Origin: Labedella gwakjiensis
GTDB taxonomy: Bacteria; Actinomycetota; Actinomycetes; Actinomycetales; Microbacteriaceae
Assembly: GCF_003014675.1 (NCBI RefSeq)
Contig: NZ_PYAU01000001.1
Location: 1,736,001 to 1,800,000 of the forward strand
DNA: 64,000 nucleotides
Direction of reading: 5' to 3'
Part shown: positions 33,327 to 41,595 of the stretch, piece after piece
How positions within the stretch are numbered: the stretch's first letter is position 1
How the letters are laid out: every line of letters begins with the position of its first letter
Notes under the pieces: model-generated
Told to the model about the DNA's origin: nothing
Database searches by the model: none
Seen by the model: the letters and a program-made list of their open reading frames with translations, nothing else
Made by a program: the position numbers and the translations under genes

Positions 33327-34526
33327 TCACTCCGGGAGCGTGATCGCGTCGTCGATCGCCGTGATCGGGTCCCACGCACCGTCCTCGCTGTTCGAGAGCA
33401 CGGCGACCGTGAGGTTCGTCGCCGGGTAGTAGCGCACGATCGCACTCGCCCCCGCGTTGATGCCGTCCTTGTAGAAGGAGCGCAGCTCGCCGGCCGGCGT
33501 CACCTCGAACTCGAGGCCGAATCCGTAGGCGAGCTCCGCGGTCTCGCCCGCCCCCGCGTCCTCGTCGGCGTGGTGCAGCACCTGTGGGCTCAGGAACTCG
33601 GTGGTCCACTTCTTCGGGAGGAGTTCGCCCCCGCGGAGGGCGTCGACGAAGCGCACCAGGTCGGCTGCGGTCGAGTGCGCACCGCCGTCGGGCGAACCGA
33701 TCGGCGGGTACGAGTAGATGTTCTGCCGCCAGCCGATGATCGGGCCGGCGGGAGCGTCCTCGTCGGGCCCGTCGGCGTGGGGCTCGTCGTCGGACGCGCC
33801 CTCGCGCACGGGATCCCAGCCCTCGGCCACGTTCGGAGCGGCCTCGCGCATGTCGAAGAAGCCGGACGACGTCATCCCGGCCTTCTCGAAGACATCGGTC
33901 CGCACGACGTCGCGGTAGGCGCGACCCGTCGCCCGCTCGAGAGCGAGCCCCGCGAGGACGTACCCGACGTTGCAGTAGCGGCAGTCGGCCCCCGGCTCGG
34001 CCCGTGGTGGCTTGTGCGCGAACTGGGGGAGGAAGTCGGCGGTCTCGGTCACGGAGTAGTTCGGGCGCTCCGCCCACAGCGCCTCGTACGACTCGCCGTC
34101 CTCCTCGTCCGCGTCGTCGGCGATCCCCGACGTGTGGGTGAGCAGATGCCGGAGCGTGACGTCGCGCGAGATCGTCGTGCCCTCGAGATCGACGTAGTCG
34201 TGGATGGAGGAATCGAGGCGCAACGTGCCGGCGGCCACCTGCTGCAGGACGGCGACGGACGTGAACAGCTTCGTGATCGACGCGACATCGAACCGCATGT
34301 CGGTCGTGACGGGCGTGTTCCACCGGCGGGACGCGACGCCGTAGGCCTTCTCGAGCAGGGGCAGATCGCCTTCCGTCACGAGGACCACCCCCGAGAACTC
34401 GTCGTCGGCCGCGCGCGCGGCGAGGTCGGCGGCGACGGAATCGAGCCGCTCGGCGAGAACGCTCGCGGGGAGGTTCGGGAGGGCGGCGAGGCGGTCGTCG
34501 GTGGGATCTCCTGCGGTGCTGTCCAT
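33327..34526 (-). CDS. Serine hydrolase, class C beta-lactamase/DD-peptidase-like
   Basis: A 399-residue protein of the beta-lactamase (AmpC/EstB) superfamily. The nucleophile motif SxxK is SITK in RFDVASITKLFTSVAV. The second motif is YCN in DCRYCNVGYVLAGLALE, matching YxN. HLLTHTSGI and YGFGLEFEV are also typical. There is no signal peptide, so a cytosolic esterase/peptidase is likelier than a resistance enzyme. An acidic insertion (ASDDEPHADGPDEDA) interrupts the middle. ATG 34526 lacks a clear ribosome site. It lies upstream of the sigma operon on the same strand, separated by about 60 bases. Confidence 0.87.
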   Translation of the reverse strand: MDSTAGDPTDDRLAALPNLPASVLAERLDSVAADLAARAADDEFSGVVLVTEGDLPLLEKAYGVASRRWNTPVTTDMRFDVASITKLFTSVAVLQQVAAGTLRLDSSIHDYVDLEGTTISRDVTLRHLLTHTSGIADDADEEDGESYEALWAERPNYSVTETADFLPQFAHKPPRAEPGADCRYCNVGYVLAGLALERATGRAYRDVVRTDVFEKAGMTSSGFFDMREAAPNVAEGWDPVREGASDDEPHADGPDEDAPAGPIIGWRQNIYSYPPIGSPDGGAHSTAADLVRFVDALRGGELLPKKWTTEFLSPQVLHHADEDAGAGETAELAYGFGLEFEVTPAGELRSFYKDGINAGASAIVRYYPATNLTVAVLSNSEDGAWDPITAIDDAITLPE

Positions 34527-34684
34527 CCGTCGAGGCTATCGCTGTGTGGAGGGCCGAGCATGATGCCACAGATTCCGTCGGATTGGCGAGCGTTTTCCAC
34601 CGGCCTGTCCCGTGTGAAGCTGAGACCTCGTCGTCGACGCACGACGTCGAGACCGCAGGCCCAGACCGACGAGAGGAGGGGACC

Positions 34685-35044
34685 GTGCCGGACATCCCGC
34701 TCGAACAGCTCCTCACCCGTATCGCCTCGGGCGACCGCACAGCCATGGCCGCCCTGTACGAGCGGGTCGGCGGCCGCATGCACGCCATGATGCGCACGGC
34801 CATCGGTCACGCGCGCGGTGCGGACGAGTGCCTGCTCGAGACGTTCGTCGACATCTGGCGCCGCGCCGGCCACTACGAACCGGCCGCCGAGCCGGCGTCG
34901 AGGTGGATCACACGCATCGCCTCTCGTCACATCGGGCGATTCCGCGCGGCGACGATCGACGAGTCGGCCCCGGCCGTCGCAGCGGCGACTCCGCTCGACA
35001 TCGAGCCTCACCCCGACAGGGACGTGTTCGGGGCGACGGCCTGA
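34685..35044 (+). CDS. Truncated sigma-like protein: region 2 only
   Basis: A 119-residue protein that aligns with the first half of ECF sigma factors: LLTRIASGDRTAMAALYERVGGRMHAMMRTAIGHARGADECLLETFVDIWRRAGHY, including the region 2.2/2.3-like ECLLETFVDIW, then WITRIASRHIGRFRAAT. It stops after DIEPHPDRDVFGATA, where the linker to region 4 would begin, so no -35-binding HTH exists. There is no frameshifted region 4 remnant downstream: the next 180 bases lack it. GTG 34685 has GAGAGGAGGGG upstream, so the gene looks expressed. It may be a decoy, a regulator or decaying. Confidence 0.7.
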   Translation: MPDIPLEQLLTRIASGDRTAMAALYERVGGRMHAMMRTAIGHARGADECLLETFVDIWRRAGHYEPAAEPASRWITRIASRHIGRFRAATIDESAPAVAAATPLDIEPHPDRDVFGATA

Positions 35045-35094
35045 CCGATCGTCGGGTTCCGTCGCTCGGCAGCTCGGTCTGACGGGCATCTACA

Positions 35095-35114
35095 GCATTC
35101 CCCGGACGGAATGC
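35095..35114. promoter_or_regulatory. GCATTCC-N6-GGAATGC palindrome upstream of the YtxH-holin cluster
   Basis: GCATTCC-CCGGAC-GGAATGC has perfect 7-bp arms and lies 111 bases before the YtxH-like gene. The same arm sequence occurs, with shorter spacing, at 27150-27167 before another small membrane-protein gene; both are preceded by ACA. The rest of the 181-base gap (35045-35225) shows no gene. Confidence 0.5.
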
Positions 35115-35225
35115 AGGGGGGCGCACGGAACGGGCGATACGGATACGCTGGTGACCTGGTCACGTGCGGCTGCGCCTCCGCGCGGCACGGGACCGGTCCA
35201 CAGACACCGATCGGACGGAGACGCT

Positions 35226-35561
35226 ATGAAGGGCAAGATCCTCCTCGTGACGGGGCTGGCCGCGGGGTACGTCCTCGGGTCACGCGCCGGGCGCGAGCGC
35301 TACGAACAGATCAAGACCGGGTGGCTGAAGCTCTACGAGACCGAGCCGGTGCAGAAGCAGGTGCGCAAGGCGCAGGGCTTCGCGAAGGCCCGCGTCTCGG
35401 CCGTGCCGAGCACCCTGTTCTCCGGCGCGAAGACCATCGTGAAGATCGCGAAGAGCAACCGCTCAGCCGGTCAGAAGCTCGACGCCACGCTCAGCGAGGT
35501 CGACGACGTCAAGGACGAGCTCGGCGACATCGCCGACGGACGCTCGTCGACGACCCGCTGA
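35226..35561 (+). CDS. YtxH-like small membrane-associated protein
   Basis: A 111-residue protein. The N-terminal hydrophobic stretch is KILLVTGLAAGYVLGSRAGRERYEQI, the Gly-rich segment and basic end typical of YtxH/GvpT-like proteins. An amphipathic helical body follows (VQKQVRKAQGFAKARVSAV, then a C-terminal LSEVDDVKDELGDI). It likely sits at the membrane; YtxH members are stress-related, with unknown mechanism. ATG 35226 follows GGAGACGCT. It is the first of four closely packed genes for small membrane proteins. Confidence 0.8.
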   Translation: MKGKILLVTGLAAGYVLGSRAGRERYEQIKTGWLKLYETEPVQKQVRKAQGFAKARVSAVPSTLFSGAKTIVKIAKSNRSAGQKLDATLSEVDDVKDELGDIADGRSSTTR

Positions 35562-35572
35562 GGGGACGACCG

Positions 35573-36001
35573 ATGACCCGATACACGACGGAGACGCCGC
35601 CTCGCGGCTCGAAGGAGTCGCTGTCGCTGATCGAGCTCGTGAAGTCGCTCCCGGGCCTCCTCAAGAGCCTCGTCACGGCGGAGCTCGACGGCCTCAAGGT
35701 CAAGGCGACCCACATCGGCAAGTACGCCGGCATCGGCGCGGGACTCGTCGTCGTCGCGCTCATGTTCCTCTTCTTCGCGCTCGGCACCCTCGTGGCCGTG
35801 GGTATCCTCGCGCTGTCGCTCGTGCTGCCGGCGTGGCTCTCGGCGCTGATCGTGTTCGTGGTGTTCCTGCTCATCGCGGGCATCCTCGTGCTCATCGCGC
35901 TGCGGTACTTCCGCAAGATCTCCGAGGGCCCGAGCCCGGCGGAGGAACTCCAGAAAGACATCAGAGCTGTGAAAGGGACGGGCGAGTATGACCGGCACTG
36001 A
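35573..36001 (+). CDS. Phage holin family protein (Holin-X/DUF1469 type)
   Basis: A 142-residue protein. A cytosolic amphipathic head (SLIELVKSLPGLLKSLVTAELDGLKVKATH) is followed by two strong transmembrane helices (IGAGLVVVALMFLFFALGTLVAVGILALSL and LSALIVFVVFLLIAGILVLIALRYF) and a charged tail. This matches the actinobacterial Holin-X/putative holin family, which is chromosomal and not tied to prophage. No endolysin or other phage gene is nearby. ATG 35573 is 11 bases past the YtxH-like stop, and the stop overlaps the DUF3618 gene by 14 bases. Confidence 0.85.
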   Translation: MTRYTTETPPRGSKESLSLIELVKSLPGLLKSLVTAELDGLKVKATHIGKYAGIGAGLVVVALMFLFFALGTLVAVGILALSLVLPAWLSALIVFVVFLLIAGILVLIALRYFRKISEGPSPAEELQKDIRAVKGTGEYDRH

Positions 36002-36230
36002 CAACCCGAACGCCGAGCAGGCGCGTCGCGAGCTCGTCGAGACGCTCAACGCGATCGAGGACAAGCTCAACGTCCCGAAGCAGGTCGGCAAGGCCACCGA
36101 TCGCGCCAAGGCGAAGATCGCGGAGCTCCGCGAGGAGAACCCGCAGGCCCTCGTGGGCGGGGCGGCCGCCGTCGCCCTCGCCGTGGGTGCCGGGGTGTGG
36201 GCCGTGGCCCGCTCCGTCCTCAAGCGGTAG
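35988..36230 (+). CDS. DUF3618 small membrane protein
   Basis: An 80-residue protein. The amphipathic head AEQARRELVETLNAIEDKLN, a Lys/Ala helix, then NPQALVGGAAAVALAVGAGVWAVARSVLKR as a single C-terminal membrane segment are the DUF3618 pattern. In Actinobacteria this gene usually accompanies the holin-like gene, as here. Function is unknown; the pair is thought to affect membrane organisation. ATG 35988 lies within the end of the preceding gene. Confidence 0.87.
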   Translation: MTGTDNPNAEQARRELVETLNAIEDKLNVPKQVGKATDRAKAKIAELREENPQALVGGAAAVALAVGAGVWAVARSVLKR

Positions 36231-36247
36231 TCGCCCCACCCGAGACC

Positions 36248-36412
36248 ATGACAGCGTCCATCGTGCAGGCATCCTGCGCGGTGGACGTCGTCGTGTGCGA
36301 CGACACGAGCGTGAACGATTTCGGTGCGTTTCCGGCCATCGTGGGACTCGTCGTCCTCCTTCTCGCGATCGCTGCCGTCGTCCACGCGGTCGGAGCCCGT
36401 CGTCGTCGATGA
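36248..36412 (+). CDS. Small single-TM protein, hypothetical
   Basis: A 54-residue ORF, 17 bases past DUF3618. The N-terminus is polar with two cysteines (ASCAVDVVVCDD), then one transmembrane helix (FPAIVGLVVLLLAIAAVVHAVGA) and the positive stop RRRR. The charge layout predicts an outside N-terminus and an inside C-terminus. There is no family match that I recognise. No strong ribosome site is seen before ATG 36248, so expression is uncertain, but hydrophobicity and position in a membrane-protein run support it. Confidence 0.5.
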   Translation: MTASIVQASCAVDVVVCDDTSVNDFGAFPAIVGLVVLLLAIAAVVHAVGARRRR

Positions 36413-36529
36413 CCTGTCCTCCGACGACCTGTGGAAAGTGAGCCGCGCATGGGGGGACTCCTCCCCGTGTACCGGAACCTGGCCTCCCGATAGGGTTGGA
36501 GGACCGCCCACTACACACTCTGGAGTGTC

Positions 36530-37984
36530 ATGGACATCGTTGCCCTCGCGTCGGTCCCGATCATCATCGCGGTGGTCGTCCTTCTCATCATCCTGGCTCT
36601 CTTCACGAAGAGCCGGTACAAGATCGCCAAGCCGGACGAGGCGATCATCGTCACCGGTCGCAAGGCGAAGAAGACCCTCGGGGCGGACGGTCGCACGATC
36701 ACGGACCTTTCCGGCCAGAAGGTCGTCCAGGGCGGTGGCGTCTTCGTCGTCCCGTTCCTGCAGCGTCACTTCTCGCTCTCCCTGCGGTCACGTGCCATCG
36801 GCATCCAGGGCGTCGCGCAGACCCGCAACGGCGTCACGATCCGCGTCGAGGCCGTCGCCGTCGTGAAGGTCGGCGACAGCGACGGGGCCATCCGCTCAGC
36901 CGCACAGCGCTTCCTCGGCCAGGACCAGCACATCGAGCCGTTCACGCAGGAGGTCCTGTCGGGATCGCTGCGGTCGTCGATCGGTAATCTCACGGTCGAG
37001 GAGATCATCCGCGACCGCGCCGGTCTGGCCGAGCAGGTGCTCGAGGCTGCACGCACATCGCTCCTCAACCAGGGTCTCGACGTCGACACGTTCCAGATCA
37101 AGGAGATCGCGGACGACAAGGGCTACATCACCGACCTCGGTCGACCCGAGCAGGCGCGCGTCCGTCAGGCCGCCGAGATCGCCGAGTCGCAGTCGGCCCG
37201 TGCTTCTGAGCAGGCGCGCATCGAGGCCGCCGAGGCCATCGCCGATGCGAACCGTGAACTCTCGCTCAAGAACGCGTCCATCAAGACCGAGACCGACGAG
37301 GCCATCGCTCGCGCCGAGGCCGCCAAGCCGCTCGCCGAGGCGACCGCGCAGCAGGGCATCCTCCAGCAGCGCGAGATCACGGCCGTCCGCGAGGCCGCGC
37401 TCCGCGAACAGCAGCTCAACGCCGACGTCCGCAAGGTCGCCGATGCCGAGTCGTACCGCATCCGTCAGATCGCCGAGGCGGATGCCGCCAAGGTCGTCGC
37501 GGAGGCGAAGGCCGATCGCGACCGTCGTATCGCCGAAGCCGAGGCCCTGCGTGCCGAGGGTGAGGCCGAGGCCGCCGCGATCCTCGCCAAGGGTGAGGCG
37601 GAGGCGCGCTCCACGGAACTCCGTGTCGCGGCCCTCCGCAACGAATCCGAGGCGCTCCTCCAGCAGCGCGCCATCGAGATCCTTCCCCAGATCGCTCGCG
37701 AGCTCGCCGCGCCGTACGCATCGATCGACAACCTCACGGTGCTGTCGACCGACGGTGCGTCGAAGCTCTCGAACGACGTCGTCAGCAACGTCACCCAGGT
37801 GACCACCATGCTGAAGGACGCCACGGGCATCGACCTGCAGAAGCTCTTCACCGGCTCGAAGCGTCCGCACGGCGAGTCGGCGGGCGAGAGCCTGAGCGAT
37901 CTGCTCGCTCAGGGCCGAGGCGCCCAACCGGCCTCCCACGCCGCGCCCGACGCGACCCCGGACGCCGCCCCCACCCAGGGCTGA
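36530..37984 (+). CDS. Flotillin-like SPFH domain protein
   Basis: A 484-residue protein. An N-terminal membrane segment (ALASVPIIIAVVVLLIILALF) is followed by an SPFH/Band 7 domain (VTGRKAKKTLG to LDVDTFQIKEIADDKGYITDLG). A long Ala/Glu-rich coiled coil (about 210-390, EAEALRAEGEAEAAAIL) and a C-terminal oligomerisation region end in a Pro/Ala tail. It resembles FloT, which marks ordered membrane microdomains and scaffolds protein complexes. ATG 36530 follows CTGGAG. It lies downstream of the holin-like/DUF3618 genes, suggesting a shared membrane-organisation role. Confidence 0.9.
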   Translation: MDIVALASVPIIIAVVVLLIILALFTKSRYKIAKPDEAIIVTGRKAKKTLGADGRTITDLSGQKVVQGGGVFVVPFLQRHFSLSLRSRAIGIQGVAQTRNGVTIRVEAVAVVKVGDSDGAIRSAAQRFLGQDQHIEPFTQEVLSGSLRSSIGNLTVEEIIRDRAGLAEQVLEAARTSLLNQGLDVDTFQIKEIADDKGYITDLGRPEQARVRQAAEIAESQSARASEQARIEAAEAIADANRELSLKNASIKTETDEAIARAEAAKPLAEATAQQGILQQREITAVREAALREQQLNADVRKVADAESYRIRQIAEADAAKVVAEAKADRDRRIAEAEALRAEGEAEAAAILAKGEAEARSTELRVAALRNESEALLQQRAIEILPQIARELAAPYASIDNLTVLSTDGASKLSNDVVSNVTQVTTMLKDATGIDLQKLFTGSKRPHGESAGESLSDLLAQGRGAQPASHAAPDATPDAAPTQG

Positions 37985-38011
37985 TCCGCTGGGTCGCCCC
38001 CGCCGGCACCC

Positions 38012-38057
38012 GCACCACCGCGCGCATCGCACCACCGCGCGCATCGCACCACTGCGC
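38012..38057. repeat. 17-bp tandem repeat in intergenic DNA
   Basis: GCACCACCGCGCGCATC occurs twice in a row (38012-38045), followed by a partial third copy. It lies in the 299-base gap between the flotillin and LacI genes (37985-38283). The gap otherwise has a Pro-like CCACC-rich tract and the long hairpin element at 38158. No coding potential was found in it. Confidence 0.75.
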
Positions 38058-38157
38058 TTCACGCGCCACCCGGAGCCCGTCCGCACCCAGCGGCCGGGCT
38101 CCGCTGCGTCCACTCGTCCACCCCGCCACCCCGCCACTCCCCGTGCCACCCCCGGGG

Positions 38158-38231
38158 TCGCCAGATCCAGCGTTTGAGCGTGATTGCACCGATACAGCGG
38201 TGCGAATGCGCTCAAAAGCTGCATTTGGCGA
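38158..38231. repeat. Long hairpin element E1, left of the sugar locus
   Basis: A 74-bp near-palindrome. The outer arms at 38158-38180 and 38209-38231 match at 20 of 23 positions (core CAGCGTTTGAGCG against CGCTCAAAAGCTG). The loop contains a second stem, GCACCG/CGGTGC. It shares order and sequence with element E2 at 44881 (GCGTTTG, GATTGC, CGATA, GCGAA, CAAA.GC). It lies between convergent flotillin and LacI genes, so it could terminate both. Confidence 0.7.
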
Positions 38232-38283
38232 GATGGGGGCGGGGCGGAGGGGAGGGGAGAGGGAGAGGGAGAGGGAGCGCGGG

Positions 38284-39306
38284 TCAGACGGAGTCGCGGC
38301 GGACGATCGAGGTCTCGACGAAGGAGCCCGCGAGGTCGGCCTCCTCGCCGCGGAGTTGCGCGAGGAGGATCTCGGCGGCGCGCTGGCCGACGGCCGCTGC
38401 CGGCTGGTGCACCGTGGTGAGCGCCGGACTGCAGCGCAGTGCCCACGCGGAGTCGTCGAAGCCGACGATGGAGACGTCCTCGGGCACCCGACGTCCGGCC
38501 TCCCGCAGCGCCTCGAGAGCGCCGGCGGCGACGGCGTCGGACGCGGCGAACACCCCGTCGATCTCGGGCCGTCGCTCGAGGAGCGATCGCATGCCGCGGT
38601 AGCCGTCGTCGTAGGAGTAGAGCGGTACCTCTGCGACGAGGGAGGGATCGAAGCGCTCGCCGAGTGCGTCGTGGAAGCCCCGGAAGCGGTCGGCGCCCGA
38701 GTCGCGGTCGAGGGCTGCGGCGACCATGCCGACGTGCGTCCGCCCCGCGCCGAGGAGCTCCATCGTGATGTCGCGCGCGGCCGTCCGGTTGTCGATCCCG
38801 ACGAACGGGAGCTCGCGGAGATCGGGAGGGTGGCCGACGAAGGCGGCGGGGAGCGCGAGCCGCTCGATCAGGCGCGTGATCGGGTCGTTGTCGCGCGCCG
38901 AGACCATGATGACCCCGTCGACGAAGCCCCCGGACAGATACCGGGTGATCCGGTCGGTGTCGCGACCCGAGTCCACGATGAGGCACACGAGCTGGTAGTC
39001 CGCGAGGGAGAGCGACTCGTTCGCGCCGAGCAGGATGTTGCCGATGTTGGGGTCGTCGACGAAGAGGCTGTGCGGTTCGTGCACGACGAAGCCCACGGCC
39101 TGCGTGCGCTGCATCACGAGGTTCCGCGCGGCGGTGTTGGGCACGTATCCGACGCGCTTGATGGCCGCCTCGATGGCCGTGCGGGCCTCGGCCGACACGT
39201 AGCGCTCGCCGTTCACGACCCGGCTCACGGTGCCGCGCGACACCCCGGCTTCCACGGCCACATCGTGGATCGTGGCGCGTGCGCGACGGGTGGGCGGGGT
39301 GGACAC
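38284..39306 (-). CDS. LacI family transcriptional repressor
   Basis: A 340-residue regulator. The N-terminal HTH is TIHDVAVEAGVSRGTVSRVV with hinge helix PNTAARNLVMQR. The periplasmic-binding-protein-like effector domain runs from AVGFVVHEP to IVGFDDSAWALRCSPALTTV, then a C-terminal helix. GTG 39306 follows GGGTGGAG. It is divergent from the GH42/ABC operon and almost certainly represses it through the two operators at 39438 and 39484. The inducer is likely a beta-galactoside or galactose-containing sugar. Confidence 0.93.
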   Translation of the reverse strand: MSTPPTRRARATIHDVAVEAGVSRGTVSRVVNGERYVSAEARTAIEAAIKRVGYVPNTAARNLVMQRTQAVGFVVHEPHSLFVDDPNIGNILLGANESLSLADYQLVCLIVDSGRDTDRITRYLSGGFVDGVIMVSARDNDPITRLIERLALPAAFVGHPPDLRELPFVGIDNRTAARDITMELLGAGRTHVGMVAAALDRDSGADRFRGFHDALGERFDPSLVAEVPLYSYDDGYRGMRSLLERRPEIDGVFAASDAVAAGALEALREAGRRVPEDVSIVGFDDSAWALRCSPALTTVHQPAAAVGQRAAEILLAQLRGEEADLAGSFVETSIVRRDSV

Positions 39307-39410
39307 GGCTCCACCCTAGCGCGGCGGATCGCGCCGTCGGACGGGGTGGATCCGACCGCCTCCGATCGACCTCTCCGGGGGCTCGAGCGGGTTGCCCGGA
39401 GACGATTCGG

Positions 39411-39440
39411 TTGACATCCGCGCGATCGTCGTCCTACTCT
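39411..39440 (+). promoter_or_regulatory. Promoter of the GH42/ABC sugar operon
   Basis: TTGACA (39411-39416) and TACTCT (39435-39440) are 18 bases apart. Operator O1 begins at 39438 inside the -10 box, so LacI binding there would block initiation. The leader to the GTG start is about 85 bases. Confidence 0.7.
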
Positions 39441-39455
39441 GTGTACGTTCACAGA
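39438..39455. promoter_or_regulatory. LacI-type operator O1
   Basis: TCTGTG-TACGTT-CACAGA is a palindrome with perfect 6-bp arms around a central CG step, the usual LacI/GalR operator design. It overlaps the -10 box of the sugar operon. Confidence 0.8.
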
Positions 39456-39483
39456 CTCTCGAAGGTGAGTTGTCATCTCGCAA

Positions 39484-39501
39484 TCTGTGCACGTTCACAG
39501 A
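39484..39501. promoter_or_regulatory. LacI-type operator O2
   Basis: TCTGTG-CACGTT-CACAGA differs from O1 by one base. The centres are 46 bp apart, allowing looping or cooperative binding downstream of the transcription start. Confidence 0.8.
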
Positions 39502-39531
39502 TCGGCCGGACGGCCGGAGCGAGAGGACACC

Positions 39532-41595
39532 GTGGAGACTCTGGACCAGGAGGCGCGAGCGATCGTCGTGACCGACGAGCGCCCCTCTGCGACCACGCAG
39601 CCCTCCCTGCGCGAAGGCATCGCGTTCGGCTGCGACTACAACCCCGAGCAGTGGGACCGGGCGGTCTGGCGCGAGGACGTCGCCCTCATGCGCGAGGCCG
39701 GAGTCGACCTCGTCGCGCTCAACATCTTCGGCTGGTCGCACATCGAGCCGCGCCCCGGGGAGTACGACTTCGACGGGCTCGACGAGATCATCGGCCTCCT
39801 TCACGAGGCAGGGATCCGCATCAACCTCGGCACCGGCACGTCGTCGGCGCCGCCGTGGCTCACCCACCGCCACCCCGAGATCCTCCCGGAGGCCGCCGAC
39901 GGCACGACCCGCTTCCCCGGCGGCCGCCAGGCCTGGTGCCCCTCGTCGGCGGTGTTCCGACGCTACGCCCTCGCCCTCGTCGAGAAGGTCGCGGAACGGT
40001 ACGGCCAGCACCCCGCCGTCGCGCTCTGGCACGTCTCGAACGAGCTCGGCTGCCACAACGCGCTCTGCTACGACGACGAGAGCGCCGAGGCGTTCCGCGG
40101 CTGGCTCCGCGCGCGCTACGGCACGATCGAGCGCCTCAACAGCGCGTGGGGCACGTCGTTCTGGAGCCAGACCTACAGTGCTTTCGAGGAGATCCTCCCT
40201 CCCCGTCTCACGCTGTCGAGCCGGAACCCCGGCCAAGTGCTCGATTTCCACCGCTTCTCCTCCGACGCGCTCCTCGACCACTACCGCGCCGAGACGGCTG
40301 TGCTGCGCCGGCACAGCGACGTCCCCGTGACCACGAACTTCATGGTGACGGCGCACATCCGGAACCTCGACTACTGGACGTGGGCGCCCGAGATGGACGT
40401 GGTCGCGAACGACCACTACCTCGACCACCGTCTCGCGGAGCCCGCGGCCGAGCTGTCGTTCGCGAGCGACCTCACCCGGGGGCTTGCGGGCGGGGAGCCC
40501 TGGCTCCTCATGGAGCAGTCCACCGGATCCGTCAACTGGCAGCCGCACAACCTCGCGAAGGCCCCCGGTCAACTCACGCGGAACTCGCTCTCCCATGTGG
40601 CTCGCGGTGCGGACGCGATCTGCTTCTTCCAGTGGCGCGCCTCGCTGCAGGGTTCCGAGAAGTTCCACTCGGCCCTCGTCCCCCACGCCGGCACCGACAG
40701 CGACCTGTGGCGGGAGGTCGTCGACCTCAGCCGCACCCTCGATCGGCTGGACGAGCTCGCCGGAACGCGGGTGCAGGCCGACGTCGCGCTCCTCTTCTCC
40801 TGGGAGAACTGGTGGGCGGCCGACGGCGAGAGCCGCCCGACCCACGCCGTCGACTACCTCTCACAGGTGCACGCGATGCACGCATCGCTCACGCGCTCGG
40901 GCCACACGGTGGACGTCGTCCGACCGGGCGCGAGCCTCGAGGGCTACGGCCTCGTGGTCGTCCCCTCCCTCTACCTCGTCCGCGACGAAGAGGCCCGCGT
41001 CCTCTCCGACTTCGCGGAGGCGGGCGGCCACGTCGTCGTCACGTTCTTCAGCGGGATCGTCGACGAGGAGGACCGCGTGCGTCCCGGCGGCTACCCCGGC
41101 GCCTTCCGCGACCTGCTCGGCGTGAGCGTCGAGGAGTTCGCCCCCGTGCTGCCCGGTCAGGTGCTCACCCTCGCCTCCGGTCGATCGGCGAGCCTCTGGT
41201 CGGAGCGCACGCGCGCTCGCGGCGCCGAGGTGCTCGACTCGTTCGCCGACGGCCCGTCGGCCGGTCGTCCGGCGATAACGCGCCGGGCGCTTCCGGGCGG
41301 GGGAGCGGCCTGGTACATCGCGACCCACCTCGACGCCGCCGACCTGGACGGGGTCCTGCGCGAGGCCGCGGCCGGCGCGGGCGTCGTGCCCATCGGCGAT
41401 CCGCGCGAGCCCGGCCTCGAGGTGGTGCGGCGTGCGAACGAGGAGCGCAGCTACCTGTTCCTCATCAACCACACGGACCACGCGATCGATCACCCCGCGA
41501 CGGGGATCGACATCGTCAGCGGCGACCCCGTCGAGGGCGCAGCGCACGTGCCGGCGGGTTTCGTCAGCGTCATCAGAGAGGAGTCAGCGGCATGA
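39532..41595 (+). CDS. bga: Beta-galactosidase, GH42 family
   Basis: A 687-residue glycoside hydrolase. The TIM barrel begins FGCDYNPEQWDRAVWREDV. The acid/base is Glu171 in HVSNELGCHN and the nucleophile Glu329 in LLMEQSTGSVNWQ. The metal-site region CYDDESAEAFRGWLRARYG, the trimerisation domain (from VALLFSWENWWA) and a small C-terminal beta domain follow. It is cytosolic and hydrolyses imported beta-galactosides. GTG 39532 follows GAGAGGACACC. It is the first gene of an operon with two permeases and a binding protein; its stop overlaps the first permease (ATGA). Confidence 0.94.
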   Translation: METLDQEARAIVVTDERPSATTQPSLREGIAFGCDYNPEQWDRAVWREDVALMREAGVDLVALNIFGWSHIEPRPGEYDFDGLDEIIGLLHEAGIRINLGTGTSSAPPWLTHRHPEILPEAADGTTRFPGGRQAWCPSSAVFRRYALALVEKVAERYGQHPAVALWHVSNELGCHNALCYDDESAEAFRGWLRARYGTIERLNSAWGTSFWSQTYSAFEEILPPRLTLSSRNPGQVLDFHRFSSDALLDHYRAETAVLRRHSDVPVTTNFMVTAHIRNLDYWTWAPEMDVVANDHYLDHRLAEPAAELSFASDLTRGLAGGEPWLLMEQSTGSVNWQPHNLAKAPGQLTRNSLSHVARGADAICFFQWRASLQGSEKFHSALVPHAGTDSDLWREVVDLSRTLDRLDELAGTRVQADVALLFSWENWWAADGESRPTHAVDYLSQVHAMHASLTRSGHTVDVVRPGASLEGYGLVVVPSLYLVRDEEARVLSDFAEAGGHVVVTFFSGIVDEEDRVRPGGYPGAFRDLLGVSVEEFAPVLPGQVLTLASGRSASLWSERTRARGAEVLDSFADGPSAGRPAITRRALPGGGAAWYIATHLDAADLDGVLREAAAGAGVVPIGDPREPGLEVVRRANEERSYLFLINHTDHAIDHPATGIDIVSGDPVEGAAHVPAGFVSVIREESAA

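Noticed and set aside
35573-36001. Holin-like gene as evidence of a prophage
   Set aside because: The family is a chromosomal actinobacterial membrane protein, and no endolysin, integrase, capsid or attachment repeat is nearby.
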